From positions 1 through 64,000 of the forward strand of contig CBDCZF010000032.1 of the NCBI GenBank assembly GCA_965224225.1: a stretch of DNA of 64,000 bases, written 5' to 3'. This stretch comes from CAJQQK01 sp965224225. Lineage in GTDB: Bacteria; Pseudomonadota; Alphaproteobacteria; Rhizobiales; Hyphomicrobiaceae. This document shows, piece by piece, positions 52,494 through 63,168 of this stretch. The first letter of the stretch is position 1. The number at the start of each line of letters is the position of its first letter. A program made the translations under genes and the position numbers. The notes beneath the pieces are model-generated. The model saw only the letters and a list, made by a program, of their open reading frames with translations. It did no database searches and was not told where the DNA came from.

Positions 52494-53021
52494 ATGCCCA
52501 CTTCCAATGGCTTTTCGATCGGACCGATGGTTGATGACGACCTCGGCGAAATCTCTGCACTGCACAGCGCGGTCTTCGGCCCGGGCCGGTTCGCACGCAC
52601 CGCTTATCGCATTCGCGAAGGCGGCCGGCCGATGTCGGTGCATTGCCGGGTTGCGCGCGAGCACGGCTCGATCGTCGGCGCCGTATCATTCACAGCAGTC
52701 GACATCGGCGATGTCGCAGGACACTGGCTGCTCGGTCCCCTCTCAATCCGACCTGACGCCCAGGACCGCGGGCTTGGCAAACTGCTGATCGAAACCGCAA
52801 TTGAATCCGTCAGCCAGAACGAGCCGGCCCAGGCAACGGTCATTCTGATCGGTGATCGGGCGTACTACGGACGCTACGGATTCGAACCGGTTCCGCCCCG
52901 CCGGATCATGCTGCCCGGCCCGGTCGACGCTGCTCGCCTTTTGATCTGGCGTGGGCCCGAGGGCAAGCGTGCGATACCGGATGGCCTCGTCAAAGGGGCC
53001 AGGTACACTGTTTTCGGTTAG
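52494..53021 (+). CDS. GNAT-family N-acetyltransferase
   Basis: 175 residues from ATG 52494 (an upstream GTG/ATG frame extension to 52446 is possible). The acetyl-CoA pyrophosphate loop RPDAQDRGLGKLLIE and the following strand ATVILIGDRAYYGRYGFEP are typical of the YhbS-like group. GWH-type pattern GHWLLGPLSI precedes the loop. Substrate unknown. Confidence 0.87.
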   Translation: MPTSNGFSIGPMVDDDLGEISALHSAVFGPGRFARTAYRIREGGRPMSVHCRVAREHGSIVGAVSFTAVDIGDVAGHWLLGPLSIRPDAQDRGLGKLLIETAIESVSQNEPAQATVILIGDRAYYGRYGFEPVPPRRIMLPGPVDAARLLIWRGPEGKRAIPDGLVKGARYTVFG

Positions 53022-53052
53022 GGAGTTTGACGGATGAAACCGCTCATCCGCG

Positions 53053-53892
53053 TCAGCGCCTCAGTTCAAAGACCAGCCGGTCATCGCGCCATGATTTCAC
53101 CCGGCAGCGCTTATCGACCAGCGGAGCACGGCCCGTGAGGACGACGCGGCGTTCGTCTGCACTGACATCGCCTTCGACCTCATAGGCCTGCGGGCCACAG
53201 CGCGAGGTAAAGACGTATGCTTTGCCGAAATAGCGACCGTTCTGGCGTTCGCCGACGAACAGTTCGGTGCCGCGTTCCACGCCGCGGGCGACAAGAGCTG
53301 CACGCGGTTTGACGTAGCGGATCCAGCGCTTGCTGCCCTCAGCGACGATCTCCATTTCGGAACCATTATGATTCCAGCCGGATGATACCGAGCGACGTGA
53401 CTGCGGTTGCTCCGGCCGGGGCGTGTCGCCGGCATCAGCGCTTCCGCCATGCACCCAGTCGAGCGTGGTCTGCAGACGATCACACGAATAGGCAGCCGGC
53501 AGCCCGTCCGATGCCGTATCGCAGAGCAGAAACACGCGGTTGTTCGCGCCATTATCGCGATAAGAGATCTGGAGGACGTAGGTCGACGCTTCGTGGGGGT
53601 AGCGTTTGCGCCCCTCGGACGTCCGGTCGACGATGCAGTAGCCGGCACTCTTGGCGATGTCGATACGGCTCAGAACACGGTGCGGCACGGCGCGGCCGAC
53701 AGGCTCCCCGGTTGCCGGGTTGATCCGGCGCAGTTCATCACCCTGGCGGACGAACTGGCCGTCGGCGGAGCGGCAATCTTCGTAGAAATCACTGGCTGCG
53801 GCCGGCATCGCGGCGAGGCCGGACATCAGCGTTGCGAGGACTGCGTACCCTTGCCATCTTGCAGCCGGCCATGGCTTGAACTTTATATACAT
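53053..53892 (-). CDS. secreted protein of unknown function
   Basis: 279 residues from ATG 53892. A Sec signal peptide (MYIKFKPWPAARWQGYAVLA then a hydrophobic core) has a likely cut after PAAA-S. The mature protein has several cysteines (EDCRS, GYCIV, LLCDTA, YSCDRL, SRCGP, DKRCRV) that could form disulfides, and a proline/serine-rich linker in the middle. I do not recognise the family. Convergent with the GNAT gene and divergent from trhO. Confidence 0.65.
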   Translation of the reverse strand: MYIKFKPWPAARWQGYAVLATLMSGLAAMPAAASDFYEDCRSADGQFVRQGDELRRINPATGEPVGRAVPHRVLSRIDIAKSAGYCIVDRTSEGRKRYPHEASTYVLQISYRDNGANNRVFLLCDTASDGLPAAYSCDRLQTTLDWVHGGSADAGDTPRPEQPQSRRSVSSGWNHNGSEMEIVAEGSKRWIRYVKPRAALVARGVERGTELFVGERQNGRYFGKAYVFTSRCGPQAYEVEGDVSADERRVVLTGRAPLVDKRCRVKSWRDDRLVFELRR

Positions 53893-54042
53893 AACCTTGC
53901 ACTCTGCTCTGACTGCCCCGATCCCATCACCGTTGCACGGGTGCGATACGATGCGCAATCAGTGCAAAATGGCGGAAGACATTGAAGGTAAATATGCCCC
54001 GCCGCCAACCTCGATCTCCAGCAGGCAACCGTAATCAATTCC

Positions 54043-54897
54043 ATGGCCACAGCCGAGACCACGTCTCCTGACAAACCTTCCACAGCCGACGACGCTTTCG
54101 TCGTCGCCGCCCTCTACAAGTTCGCACCGCTCGAAAACCTCGAGACCCTGCAGCGCGATCTGACCGGCATTGCAACTGCCGGCAAGGTGACCGGTACGCT
54201 GCTGCTCGCGCCCGAGGGCATCAACGGCACGATCGCCGGCCCGCGTGAGGGCATCGACGCCGTGCTCGGCGCCATCCGGCAACTGGCGGGCTTCGGCGAT
54301 CTCGAACACAAGGAATCGAGAGCAACAGAAGTGCCGTTCGGGCGCTTGCGCGTTCGTCTCAAAAAGGAAATCGTGACAATTCGCGATCCGCACGCCGATC
54401 CGACAAAGATCGTCGGCACCTATGTCGATCCGGCTGACTGGAACGCATTGATCAGCGATCCCGATGTCTGCCTGATCGACACGCGCAACGACTACGAGAT
54501 CGAGATCGGCAGCTTCGAAGGTGCGATCGATCCCGAGACAAAATCGTTCGGCGAGTTCCCCGCCTGGGTGCGGGCCAACCTCGATCCGGCAACGACGCCG
54601 AAGGTCGCGATGTTCTGCACCGGCGGCATCCGCTGCGAAAAGGCAACGGCGCTTCTGAAGAATCTCGGCTTCAAGGACGTCTATCATCTCAAGGGCGGCA
54701 TCCTGAAGTATCTCGAAGAGGTGCCCGCGGCCCAGAGCAAATGGCAGGGCGAATGCTTCGTCTTCGACGGCCGCGTCTCACTCGGCCACGGCCTCGAGCC
54801 CGGCAGCCACGCGATGTGCGAATGGTGCAACCATGCCTACCCGGCCGCGGCCGCCGCATGCCCGAGGTGTGGCAGCGAGCGGCGGTTTGGGGGATGA
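54043..54897 (+). CDS. trhO: tRNA uridine(34) hydroxylase, rhodanese family
   Basis: 284 residues. An N-terminal ferredoxin-like domain (LLLAPEGINGTIAGPREGI) precedes a rhodanese domain with the active loop FCTGGIRCEKA (Cys192 catalytic, Cys198). Family member YceA/TrhO hydroxylates wobble U34 of tRNAs on the way to 5-methoxy/carboxymethoxy-uridine. The C-terminus adds a Cys4-like pair (CEWCNHAYP and CPRCG) seen in long TrhO proteins. Full length. Confidence 0.92.
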   Translation: MATAETTSPDKPSTADDAFVVAALYKFAPLENLETLQRDLTGIATAGKVTGTLLLAPEGINGTIAGPREGIDAVLGAIRQLAGFGDLEHKESRATEVPFGRLRVRLKKEIVTIRDPHADPTKIVGTYVDPADWNALISDPDVCLIDTRNDYEIEIGSFEGAIDPETKSFGEFPAWVRANLDPATTPKVAMFCTGGIRCEKATALLKNLGFKDVYHLKGGILKYLEEVPAAQSKWQGECFVFDGRVSLGHGLEPGSHAMCEWCNHAYPAAAAACPRCGSERRFGG

Positions 54898-54903
54898 TCC
54901 TCC

Positions 54904-56316
<1,413 letters not shown>

Positions 56317-56581
56317 GCGCCCTGGGCCTTCCTGGATTCGGGTACGGTGACGATGCTCCTACATCGGCCGCTCTTGCCCGACATGCTCAAATGCGCCCGT
56401 TTCATGTCTTGATTTGCAGTGTGACGACGCACTTCCAACTGCAATCTGCCACAGACTGGCGATGGATGGCAGCCGGGTCTTCACAAACGATCCTGCCTGA
56501 CATTTCATGGCCACGGACTCCAGGCGGGCGCCGGCCAATGGTGCACACCACGGGCGCATTCGAAACGACGAAGGGCGGGTG

Positions 56582-58669
56582 ATGCCAAACGAACAACGCT
56601 ACGGCATCGGTATCGACATCGGCGGCACGTTCACCGATATCGTGGTTTACGACCGGATGACCGGCCGGCAGTTTTCGCGCAAGGAAATAACTACGCACGG
56701 TGATCCCTCAATCGGCGTCATGAGCGGCATCGACAGCCTGCTCGAGGACGGACATTTGCGTGCCGGCGAGGTCGGCCGGGTCGTGCATGCAACGACGCTG
56801 TTCACCAATGCGCTGATCGAGCGCAAGGGCGCCGTCACGGGCCTGATCACGACACAGGGCTTTCGCGACACGCTGGAGATCGGCCGCGAGCGCAAGTACG
56901 AACTTTACGACATCAACATCGTCAAGCCGGCACCGCTGATCCCGCGCCACTTGCGCCTCGAAGTGGCAGAACGGCTCAATCCCGACGGTTCGGTGCACTT
57001 GGCCCTGGATGAGGCGGGCGCTCTCGGAGCAGCCGCGCGCCTTGTCCAACTCGGCGCGACGTCGATCGCGATCACGTTCCTGCATTCCTATGCCAATCCG
57101 GCTCATGAACGCCGGGTGCTCGAATTGCTCGGTGCGCGCTATCCGGATCTCGCCCTCTCCGCCTCGGTCGACGTCGCGCCCGAGATCCGCGAATACGAGC
57201 GCACCTCGACGACGGCGTGCAACGCCTACATCAAGCCGCTTGCCCAACGCTACCTGTCGACGCTTGCCGATCGGATCAGGGCGCGCGATATCGGGGCACC
57301 GCTCCTGCTGATGCTCTCGAACGGCGGGCTCACCAATGTCGAGGAAGCCAAGCGACTGCCGGTCCGGTTGCTCGAATCGGGTCCGGCCGCCGGCGCCCTG
57401 GTTGCCGCCCACTTCGGTGTGGCCGATGGCGCCAAGCACCTGCTCGCCTTCGACATGGGCGGCACGACCGCCAAGCTCAGCGTCATCGACGACGGCCGCC
57501 CGACGGTCGCCTACGCCTTCGAGGCGGCACGCGAGAAGCGCTTCATCCAGGGCAGCGGCCTGCCGATCCGCATCTCGACCCTCGAACTGATCGAGATCGG
57601 CGCCGGCGGCGGCTCAATCGCACATACCGACCAGATCGGCCTTTTGAAGGTCGGCCCGCTGAGCGCGGGCTCGGAACCCGGTCCGGCTGCCTATGGCCGT
57701 GGCGGTGAGCAGCCGACGGTGACGGATGCCGATTTCGTGCTTGGCTATCTCGATCCGGATTTCTTCGCCGGCGGCAGCATGGCCATCGACAGCAATGCCA
57801 TCGATCGCGCTTTGGCGCCATTGTTGGAGGCGACCGGGCTCGGCAAGACCGAGCTTGCCTGGGGCATTCATGATGTCGTCAACGAGAACATGGCCAACGC
57901 GGCACGCGTTCATATCGCCGAACACGGCAAGGACCCGCGCAACTACGCACTTCTGGCCACCGGCGGGGCCGGGCCGGTACATGCCTACTATGTGGCGCGG
58001 AAACTCGGGCTCAAACGCCTGATCACGCCGCCGGCGGCCGGTGTCGCGTCTGCGCTCGGGCTTCTGATCGCACCAGCCCGTGTCGACCGCGTTGCTACGG
58101 TTGCCCGCGAGATGGATGCGATCGACTGGCCGGCCTTCGAAGCGGTCTTCGAGGATCTCGAACGCCAGGCGAAAGCCGTGCTCGATGAGACCGGCCTCGA
58201 TAGCGCCACCGCCCAAATCGAACGGCTGGCCGATATCCGCTACGTCGGCCAAGCGTCCGAGCTCGTCGTGGCGCTGCCGCCCGGCCCTTACGATGCCGGC
58301 TCCGATGCAGCGCTCACCAGCGCGTTCGAGCAAAGCTACATCGCAGCCTTCACGCGCACGCCGCCGTCAACGCCTGTCGAGATCATCAACGTCAGAGTGA
58401 CGGCAACACTCGAGATACCCGAGCGAGCCGGCACGTCTGATCAGGCACCAGGCGATACGGGCGAGGCAGTCAAGGGCGAACGCCCGGCTTATTTCCCGGA
58501 AGCGGGTCGCCACATCACAACCACGGTCTATGACCGCTATCGCCTCGCCCCCGGCCAGTCGTTCGCGGGGCCGGCGATCATCGAAGAACGCGAATCGACA
58601 CTGATCGTCGGGCCCGGGGGCCACTTCAAGGTTGCCGCCAACGGTAGCATCATCGTCACGATCGCCTGA
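56582..58669 (+). CDS. hyuA: hydantoinase/oxoprolinase family subunit A
   Basis: 695 residues from ATG 56582, preceded by AAGGGCGGG. HyuA-type: N-terminal phosphate-binding GIDIGGTFTDIVVYD, mid-chain LLAFDMGGTTAKLSVIDDG and VVHATTLFTNALIERKGA. ATP-dependent ring-opening of hydantoins, N-methylhydantoin or 5-oxoproline, or ATP-dependent carboxylation in relatives such as acetone and acetophenone carboxylase. Next to hyuB with an 11-bp gap. Given the sarcosine genes, N-methylhydantoin is a reasonable but unproven substrate. Confidence 0.92.
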   Translation: MPNEQRYGIGIDIGGTFTDIVVYDRMTGRQFSRKEITTHGDPSIGVMSGIDSLLEDGHLRAGEVGRVVHATTLFTNALIERKGAVTGLITTQGFRDTLEIGRERKYELYDINIVKPAPLIPRHLRLEVAERLNPDGSVHLALDEAGALGAAARLVQLGATSIAITFLHSYANPAHERRVLELLGARYPDLALSASVDVAPEIREYERTSTTACNAYIKPLAQRYLSTLADRIRARDIGAPLLLMLSNGGLTNVEEAKRLPVRLLESGPAAGALVAAHFGVADGAKHLLAFDMGGTTAKLSVIDDGRPTVAYAFEAAREKRFIQGSGLPIRISTLELIEIGAGGGSIAHTDQIGLLKVGPLSAGSEPGPAAYGRGGEQPTVTDADFVLGYLDPDFFAGGSMAIDSNAIDRALAPLLEATGLGKTELAWGIHDVVNENMANAARVHIAEHGKDPRNYALLATGGAGPVHAYYVARKLGLKRLITPPAAGVASALGLLIAPARVDRVATVAREMDAIDWPAFEAVFEDLERQAKAVLDETGLDSATAQIERLADIRYVGQASELVVALPPGPYDAGSDAALTSAFEQSYIAAFTRTPPSTPVEIINVRVTATLEIPERAGTSDQAPGDTGEAVKGERPAYFPEAGRHITTTVYDRYRLAPGQSFAGPAIIEERESTLIVGPGGHFKVAANGSIIVTIA

Positions 58670-58680
58670 GGACCACATTC

Positions 58681-60300
58681 ATGCCCGACCAATCGAACAA
58701 GGCCTTCGATCCCGTCACGCTCGAGATCCTGTGGACGCGCATGATCTCCGCTGTCGATGAGGCGGCCAAGACGCTCAGGCGCACGTCGTTCTCGACGCTG
58801 GTCAACGAGTCCAACGACTTTGCCTGCGTCCTGACCGATACCCGCGGTCAGTCACTCGCGCAGAACACCGAAAGCATCCCCTCGTTCATCGGCACGCTGC
58901 CGGTCACCGTCAAACATTTCATCGACGAGGTCGGTCTCGACAACATGGCGCCGGGCGACGTGCTGGTCACCAATACGCCGTGGATCGCGACCGGACATCT
59001 GAACGATATCTCGGTCGCGCGACCGATTTTCGTTGCCGGCCGCGTCGTCGGCTTTGCCGCCTCGACCGCGCATGCGCCCGACATCGGCGGCAAGGTCCGT
59101 TCCGTCGAAGCGCGCGAGGTGTTCGAGGAAGGCTTCCACATCCCCATCATGAAGCTGATCGATGCCGGAACGCCGGACCGGACGCTGTTCAAACTGCTGC
59201 GTGCCGCCGTGCGCACGCCGGACCAGACCGAAGGTGATCTCTGGGCACAGCTCACCGGTCTCGAGTTGATGGAGCGCCGACTGGTCGAGTTGATGGGCGA
59301 ATACGGCCTCGAAGATCTCGAAGGATTCGGGGAGGAGGTGCTCGGGCGATGCGAACGGGCGATGCGGGCCGCGATCAGCGAATTGCCGGACGGCACCTAT
59401 GAGTACGGCTTCGAGACCGACGGCATGTACCAACCCTTCACCTTCAAAATCGCGCTCACCGTCGACGGTGACCGGGTCCTGGTCGACTATGCCGGCACTT
59501 CCGAGCAGGTCGACCGCGCGATCAACTGCACGATGACCTATTCGTTCGCAATGACCGCCTATGCGCTCAAATGCGCGCTGCTGCCGGAGTTACCCAACAA
59601 CGAGGGTATCTTCCGCTGCATCGAGGTCTCGGCGCCGGCCGGTACGATCGTCAACCCGACGTTCCCGGTTGCCGTCGGCGGGCGCATGGCGACCGGGCAC
59701 TATCTACCCGTCGCGGTGTTCGGTGCGCTTGCCCCGGTGCTCGGCGAACGCATGATCGCAGCTTCCGGCTCACCGCTCTGGTCGATCATCCAGACCGGTG
59801 TAAGACCGAACGGCAAGACCTACGCGAACGTCTTGTTCTTCAACGGCGGCATGGGGGCGACCAGAGCCGGTGACGGGCAGAGCACGTACTCATGGCCATC
59901 GAACATCTCGAACGTGCCGATCGAGTTGATCGAGCGCAACAGCGCGCTCTTCGTGCACCGAAAGCAATTGCGCGAGGCGAGCGGCGGCGACGGCCAGCAT
60001 CGCGGCGGGCTCGGCCAGGAGGTCCACTTCGAAGTGCGCAGCGAGACACCGATCGGCATGATCTTCATGGCCGAACGGTGCAAGCACCCAGCACCTGGGT
60101 TTGCCGGCGGTGGTTCAGGTGGACGTGGTGAAGTGCGCATCGACGGCGAGATCATCGACCATCGCCGCAACGTCGTGCTGCATAACGGCCAAACCGTAAC
60201 ATTGCGCACGCCGGGCGGCGGCGGCTACGGCGCGCCCGGCAAGCGCGATGACCGGGCCCGTGCGGCTGACCGCGAAGCTGGATATGTTACCGCCGACTAA
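58681..60300 (+). CDS. hyuB: hydantoinase family subunit B
   Basis: 539 residues. HyuB features include the opening DPVTLEILWTRMISAVDEAA, SLAQNTESIPSFIGTLP, PWIATGHLNDISVARPIF, and the Gly-rich end GFAGGGSGGRGEVRIDGE. Forms the catalytic complex with HyuA immediately upstream. A second, different HyuB-like gene faces it at the end of the window. Confidence 0.93.
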   Translation: MPDQSNKAFDPVTLEILWTRMISAVDEAAKTLRRTSFSTLVNESNDFACVLTDTRGQSLAQNTESIPSFIGTLPVTVKHFIDEVGLDNMAPGDVLVTNTPWIATGHLNDISVARPIFVAGRVVGFAASTAHAPDIGGKVRSVEAREVFEEGFHIPIMKLIDAGTPDRTLFKLLRAAVRTPDQTEGDLWAQLTGLELMERRLVELMGEYGLEDLEGFGEEVLGRCERAMRAAISELPDGTYEYGFETDGMYQPFTFKIALTVDGDRVLVDYAGTSEQVDRAINCTMTYSFAMTAYALKCALLPELPNNEGIFRCIEVSAPAGTIVNPTFPVAVGGRMATGHYLPVAVFGALAPVLGERMIAASGSPLWSIIQTGVRPNGKTYANVLFFNGGMGATRAGDGQSTYSWPSNISNVPIELIERNSALFVHRKQLREASGGDGQHRGGLGQEVHFEVRSETPIGMIFMAERCKHPAPGFAGGGSGGRGEVRIDGEIIDHRRNVVLHNGQTVTLRTPGGGGYGAPGKRDDRARAADREAGYVTAD

Positions 60301-60327
60301 TGGCCCCTACGGGCGAAGGAGTACCGC

Positions 60328-61089
60328 ATGCTCATTGCAACATCGACCAGCGAAGCGATGCAGAACCAGCGCCAGGTTCACGTCAACGGTCGCGATTACA
60401 CGTTGAGCGAATACGTCGGCGCGGCGCCCTTGCGCGGTGAGTACGTTGCCGGCAACGAAGTCAATGACAACGGCCTGCCGCAAGGCTTTCTCGTCGAGCA
60501 GCCGCCGGGTTCGGTGACGCTGCCGCATTTCCACGAGACCAACCAGTTCCAGGTGTTCGTCGACGGCATCGGGTCGATGGGCAAGCACGCCGCCCGCCCG
60601 CTGACCGTGCAATACGCCAACGGCCACACACCCTACGGCCCGATCAAAGCGAGCGAGACGGGCGTCAAATACTTCACGTTGCGCCAACGCTGGGACCCGG
60701 GCGCCAAGTACATGCCAGCTGCGCGCGACAAGCTCACCAAGGGCAACCAGCGCACCAGGATCAAGGCCGGCATTTCGCCATTGAATACGGAGACCCGAAG
60801 GCAACTTGCCGCGCCCGTTGCCGAGACCGTCTTCGAAACCGAGCCGGATCTGATGGCAGCCTGGATCTACCGGTTTGGGCCACAACAACAGGCAACCATG
60901 CCGCCGGCAGCCGGCAGTGGCGGGCAATACCTGCTCGTCGCCGATGGCGAATTGCACCATGATGGCCGATCGTTCGAGCAATGGTCGATACTGTTCGTCA
61001 CAGCCGATGAGCCGGCACCGACATTCGTTGCCGGCGATGTGGGCCTCGATCTGCTCGTCCTGCAGTTTCCCGAACTGCCCGGACCATGA
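60328..61089 (+). CDS. cupin-like protein of unknown function
   Basis: 253 residues; AAGGAG precedes the ATG. Two cupin-like halves are suggested: PPGSVTLPHFHETNQFQVFVDG near residues 55-76, with a metal-site-like HFHE, and GSGGQYLLVADGELHHDG near 200. No signal peptide. Situated between hyuB and a CoA-transferase gene, so probably part of the same pathway. I do not recognise a specific family. Confidence 0.6.
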   Translation: MLIATSTSEAMQNQRQVHVNGRDYTLSEYVGAAPLRGEYVAGNEVNDNGLPQGFLVEQPPGSVTLPHFHETNQFQVFVDGIGSMGKHAARPLTVQYANGHTPYGPIKASETGVKYFTLRQRWDPGAKYMPAARDKLTKGNQRTRIKAGISPLNTETRRQLAAPVAETVFETEPDLMAAWIYRFGPQQQATMPPAAGSGGQYLLVADGELHHDGRSFEQWSILFVTADEPAPTFVAGDVGLDLLVLQFPELPGP

Positions 61090-61146
61090 TGCGGGTCAGC
61101 ATTGGCGACGACACGGGGAACCAAAATTCGACGTAAAGGAGCCAGC

Positions 61147-62388
61147 TTGGAACCGCTCAAGGGTATACGCATCCTCGATGCCAGCCACGTTGTCGCCGGA
61201 CCGTTCGCGTCCTACCAATTGAGCCTGCTCGGCGCCGACGTCATTCGCATCGACCGCACCGAAGGCCTGGACTTCGTGCGCTTTCATGGCGGTAGCGACG
61301 CGATGCGTCAGGCCGGACTCGGTGCGTCCTATGTCTGCCAGAACGCGGGCAAGGCGAGCATCCAGCTGAACTTCAAGGACCCACGCGGCGTCGCCGTATT
61401 CAAACGCCTGGCGGCAAAATCGGATGCCATGCTCGAAAACTTCCGGCCGGGCGTGATGAATCGGCTCGGGCTCGGCTACGAGGCGATCCGCGAGGTGCGA
61501 CCCGATATCGTCTACATGAGCCTCACCGGTTATGGGCCTTCGGGTCCGATGCGCGATGCGCCGGCCTACGACCATATCCTACAGGGCGTCTCGGGCCTGA
61601 TGAGCACGACCGGCACCAAACAGTCCGGCCCGCTGCGCTCCGGCGTGCCGATCACCGACTATCTCGCTGGCTTCAATGCGGCGCTTGCCATGATGGCGGC
61701 GCTCTACGAGCGCCAGGCAACGGGCGTCGGCCAGCACGTCCAGGTAACGATGCTGGGGGCTGCGCTGCCGGTACTCGGTGCGGCCATCGCCGACTATCAG
61801 ACCAGCGGCAAATTGCGCGACCTGATGGGCAACCAGCCGTTCAGCGACAGCCCGTTCGCCGGCCGCTTCGACACCGCCGACGGCCAGATCGTGGTGACCG
61901 CTAACACGCCACAACAGGCCCGCGCGATCATCAAAGAGCTCGCCATCACGACGCTCGATGAGGAACTCGAGATCGTCGCCGCCGGCAGCGTCCTCTCGCC
62001 GGACCAGAAGACGAAAGCTGCCGCAGCATTGAAAGCCGCCTTCGCCGCCGACACGGGCGATGTCTGGTGTACCAAACTTACCGAGGCCTCGGTTCCCGCG
62101 GGCAAGGTCGCAACTCTCGATGAAGTGCTTCGCAATTCGCAGACGCAGGCGATCGGCGCCATGGACAAGGTCGACGTTGAAGGCCTGGACCAGCGGATCA
62201 ACGTGCCCGGACTGGCGTTTCGTTCAAACAGATCGGTCGACCGCGAACTGCCGGCGCCGGAGCAAGCGGGGGCGAGTACGAAGCGTATCCTCGAGGAGGC
62301 GGGCTATTCAGCCGAAGAGCTTGCGATGCTTGCAGAAGCCGGCGTCATCGCCGGTCACGGCCTGCCGGCACGCCGAACGGATCCGTGA
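61147..62388 (+). CDS. CaiB/BaiF-family CoA-transferase
   Basis: 413 residues from TTG 61147, which has AAAGGAG at the right distance; the frame continues upstream to 61102. Family III features: LKGIRILDASHVVAGPFASY, VENFRPG-like MLENFRPGVMNRLGLG, and SLTGYGPSGP. The catalytic Asp region is around PAYDHILQGVSGLMS. It moves CoA between carboxylic acids. Placement after hyuAB suggests activation of the carboxylate product or substrate of the hydantoinase-like complex. Confidence 0.9.
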   Translation: MEPLKGIRILDASHVVAGPFASYQLSLLGADVIRIDRTEGLDFVRFHGGSDAMRQAGLGASYVCQNAGKASIQLNFKDPRGVAVFKRLAAKSDAMLENFRPGVMNRLGLGYEAIREVRPDIVYMSLTGYGPSGPMRDAPAYDHILQGVSGLMSTTGTKQSGPLRSGVPITDYLAGFNAALAMMAALYERQATGVGQHVQVTMLGAALPVLGAAIADYQTSGKLRDLMGNQPFSDSPFAGRFDTADGQIVVTANTPQQARAIIKELAITTLDEELEIVAAGSVLSPDQKTKAAAALKAAFAADTGDVWCTKLTEASVPAGKVATLDEVLRNSQTQAIGAMDKVDVEGLDQRINVPGLAFRSNRSVDRELPAPEQAGASTKRILEEAGYSAEELAMLAEAGVIAGHGLPARRTDP

Positions 62389-62531
62389 TTGGCGGCCCAT
62401 GGGCGATCAAGCCGGCGTGAGCCGACGCGAGCGAACCGCCACAGCAATGTGACCTGCAAAGCCGTGCGGCATGCCTATGTAGTGATGGAGACCGGCACCT
62501 CTCGCCTGGCAAGCTGAACGGAGAGAAAGAC

Positions 62532-63155
62532 ATGGGCCACAAGTTCGCCGAGATCGCCTTCACCAAATCTGTGAAACAGGTCCAGGCCGAGATGGGCAGC
62601 CGCAAGGCGATGGCCCATCGCGAGAGCGGCGAGGACACCAACGACCGCATCGGCCCGGCCGAGTCAGCCTTCATCGCCGAACGCGACAGCTTCTACATGG
62701 CAACCGTCAGCGAGACCGGCTGGCCGTACGTACAGCATCGCGGCGGCCCGCCAGGCTTCGTGCGCACGCTCGATGACAAGAGCATCGGCTTTGCCGATTT
62801 CACCGGCAACCGCCAATATGTCAGCGTCGGCAATCTCGCGGGCGACAACCGCGTGTCGCTGTTCTTCATGGACTATCTGAACCGGCGTCGGCTTAAGCTG
62901 TTCGGGCACGCACGAGTGGTGGGCGGCGTTGAGCGCGACATACTTGATAAATTGATGGTTCCTGATTACCGCGCCCGCGTCGAACGAGGCCTTGTGATTA
63001 CCGTCGACGCATTCGACTGGAATTGCCCGCAACACATCACCGAGCGTTTCACGTTTGCCGATGTCGACGCCGTGACCAAGAAGATGCAGGAGCGCATCGT
63101 TGCACTCGAGGCCGAGATCACAGCCCTCAAGCAGGAAACGATGCCGCCGGCCTGA
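62532..63155 (+). CDS. pyridoxamine 5'-phosphate oxidase-family flavoprotein
   Basis: 207 residues; GGAGAG upstream of the ATG. FMN-binding split-barrel domain: FYMATVSETGWPYVQHRGGP, DNRVSLFFMDYLNRRRLKLFG. The C-terminal helix (VTKKMQERIVALEAEITALK) is coiled-coil-like. It belongs to the broad PNPOx-like group rather than PdxH itself. Last rightward gene of the hyuAB cluster. Confidence 0.85.
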   Translation: MGHKFAEIAFTKSVKQVQAEMGSRKAMAHRESGEDTNDRIGPAESAFIAERDSFYMATVSETGWPYVQHRGGPPGFVRTLDDKSIGFADFTGNRQYVSVGNLAGDNRVSLFFMDYLNRRRLKLFGHARVVGGVERDILDKLMVPDYRARVERGLVITVDAFDWNCPQHITERFTFADVDAVTKKMQERIVALEAEITALKQETMPPA

Positions 63156-63168
63156 TCAGTCAAAACGA

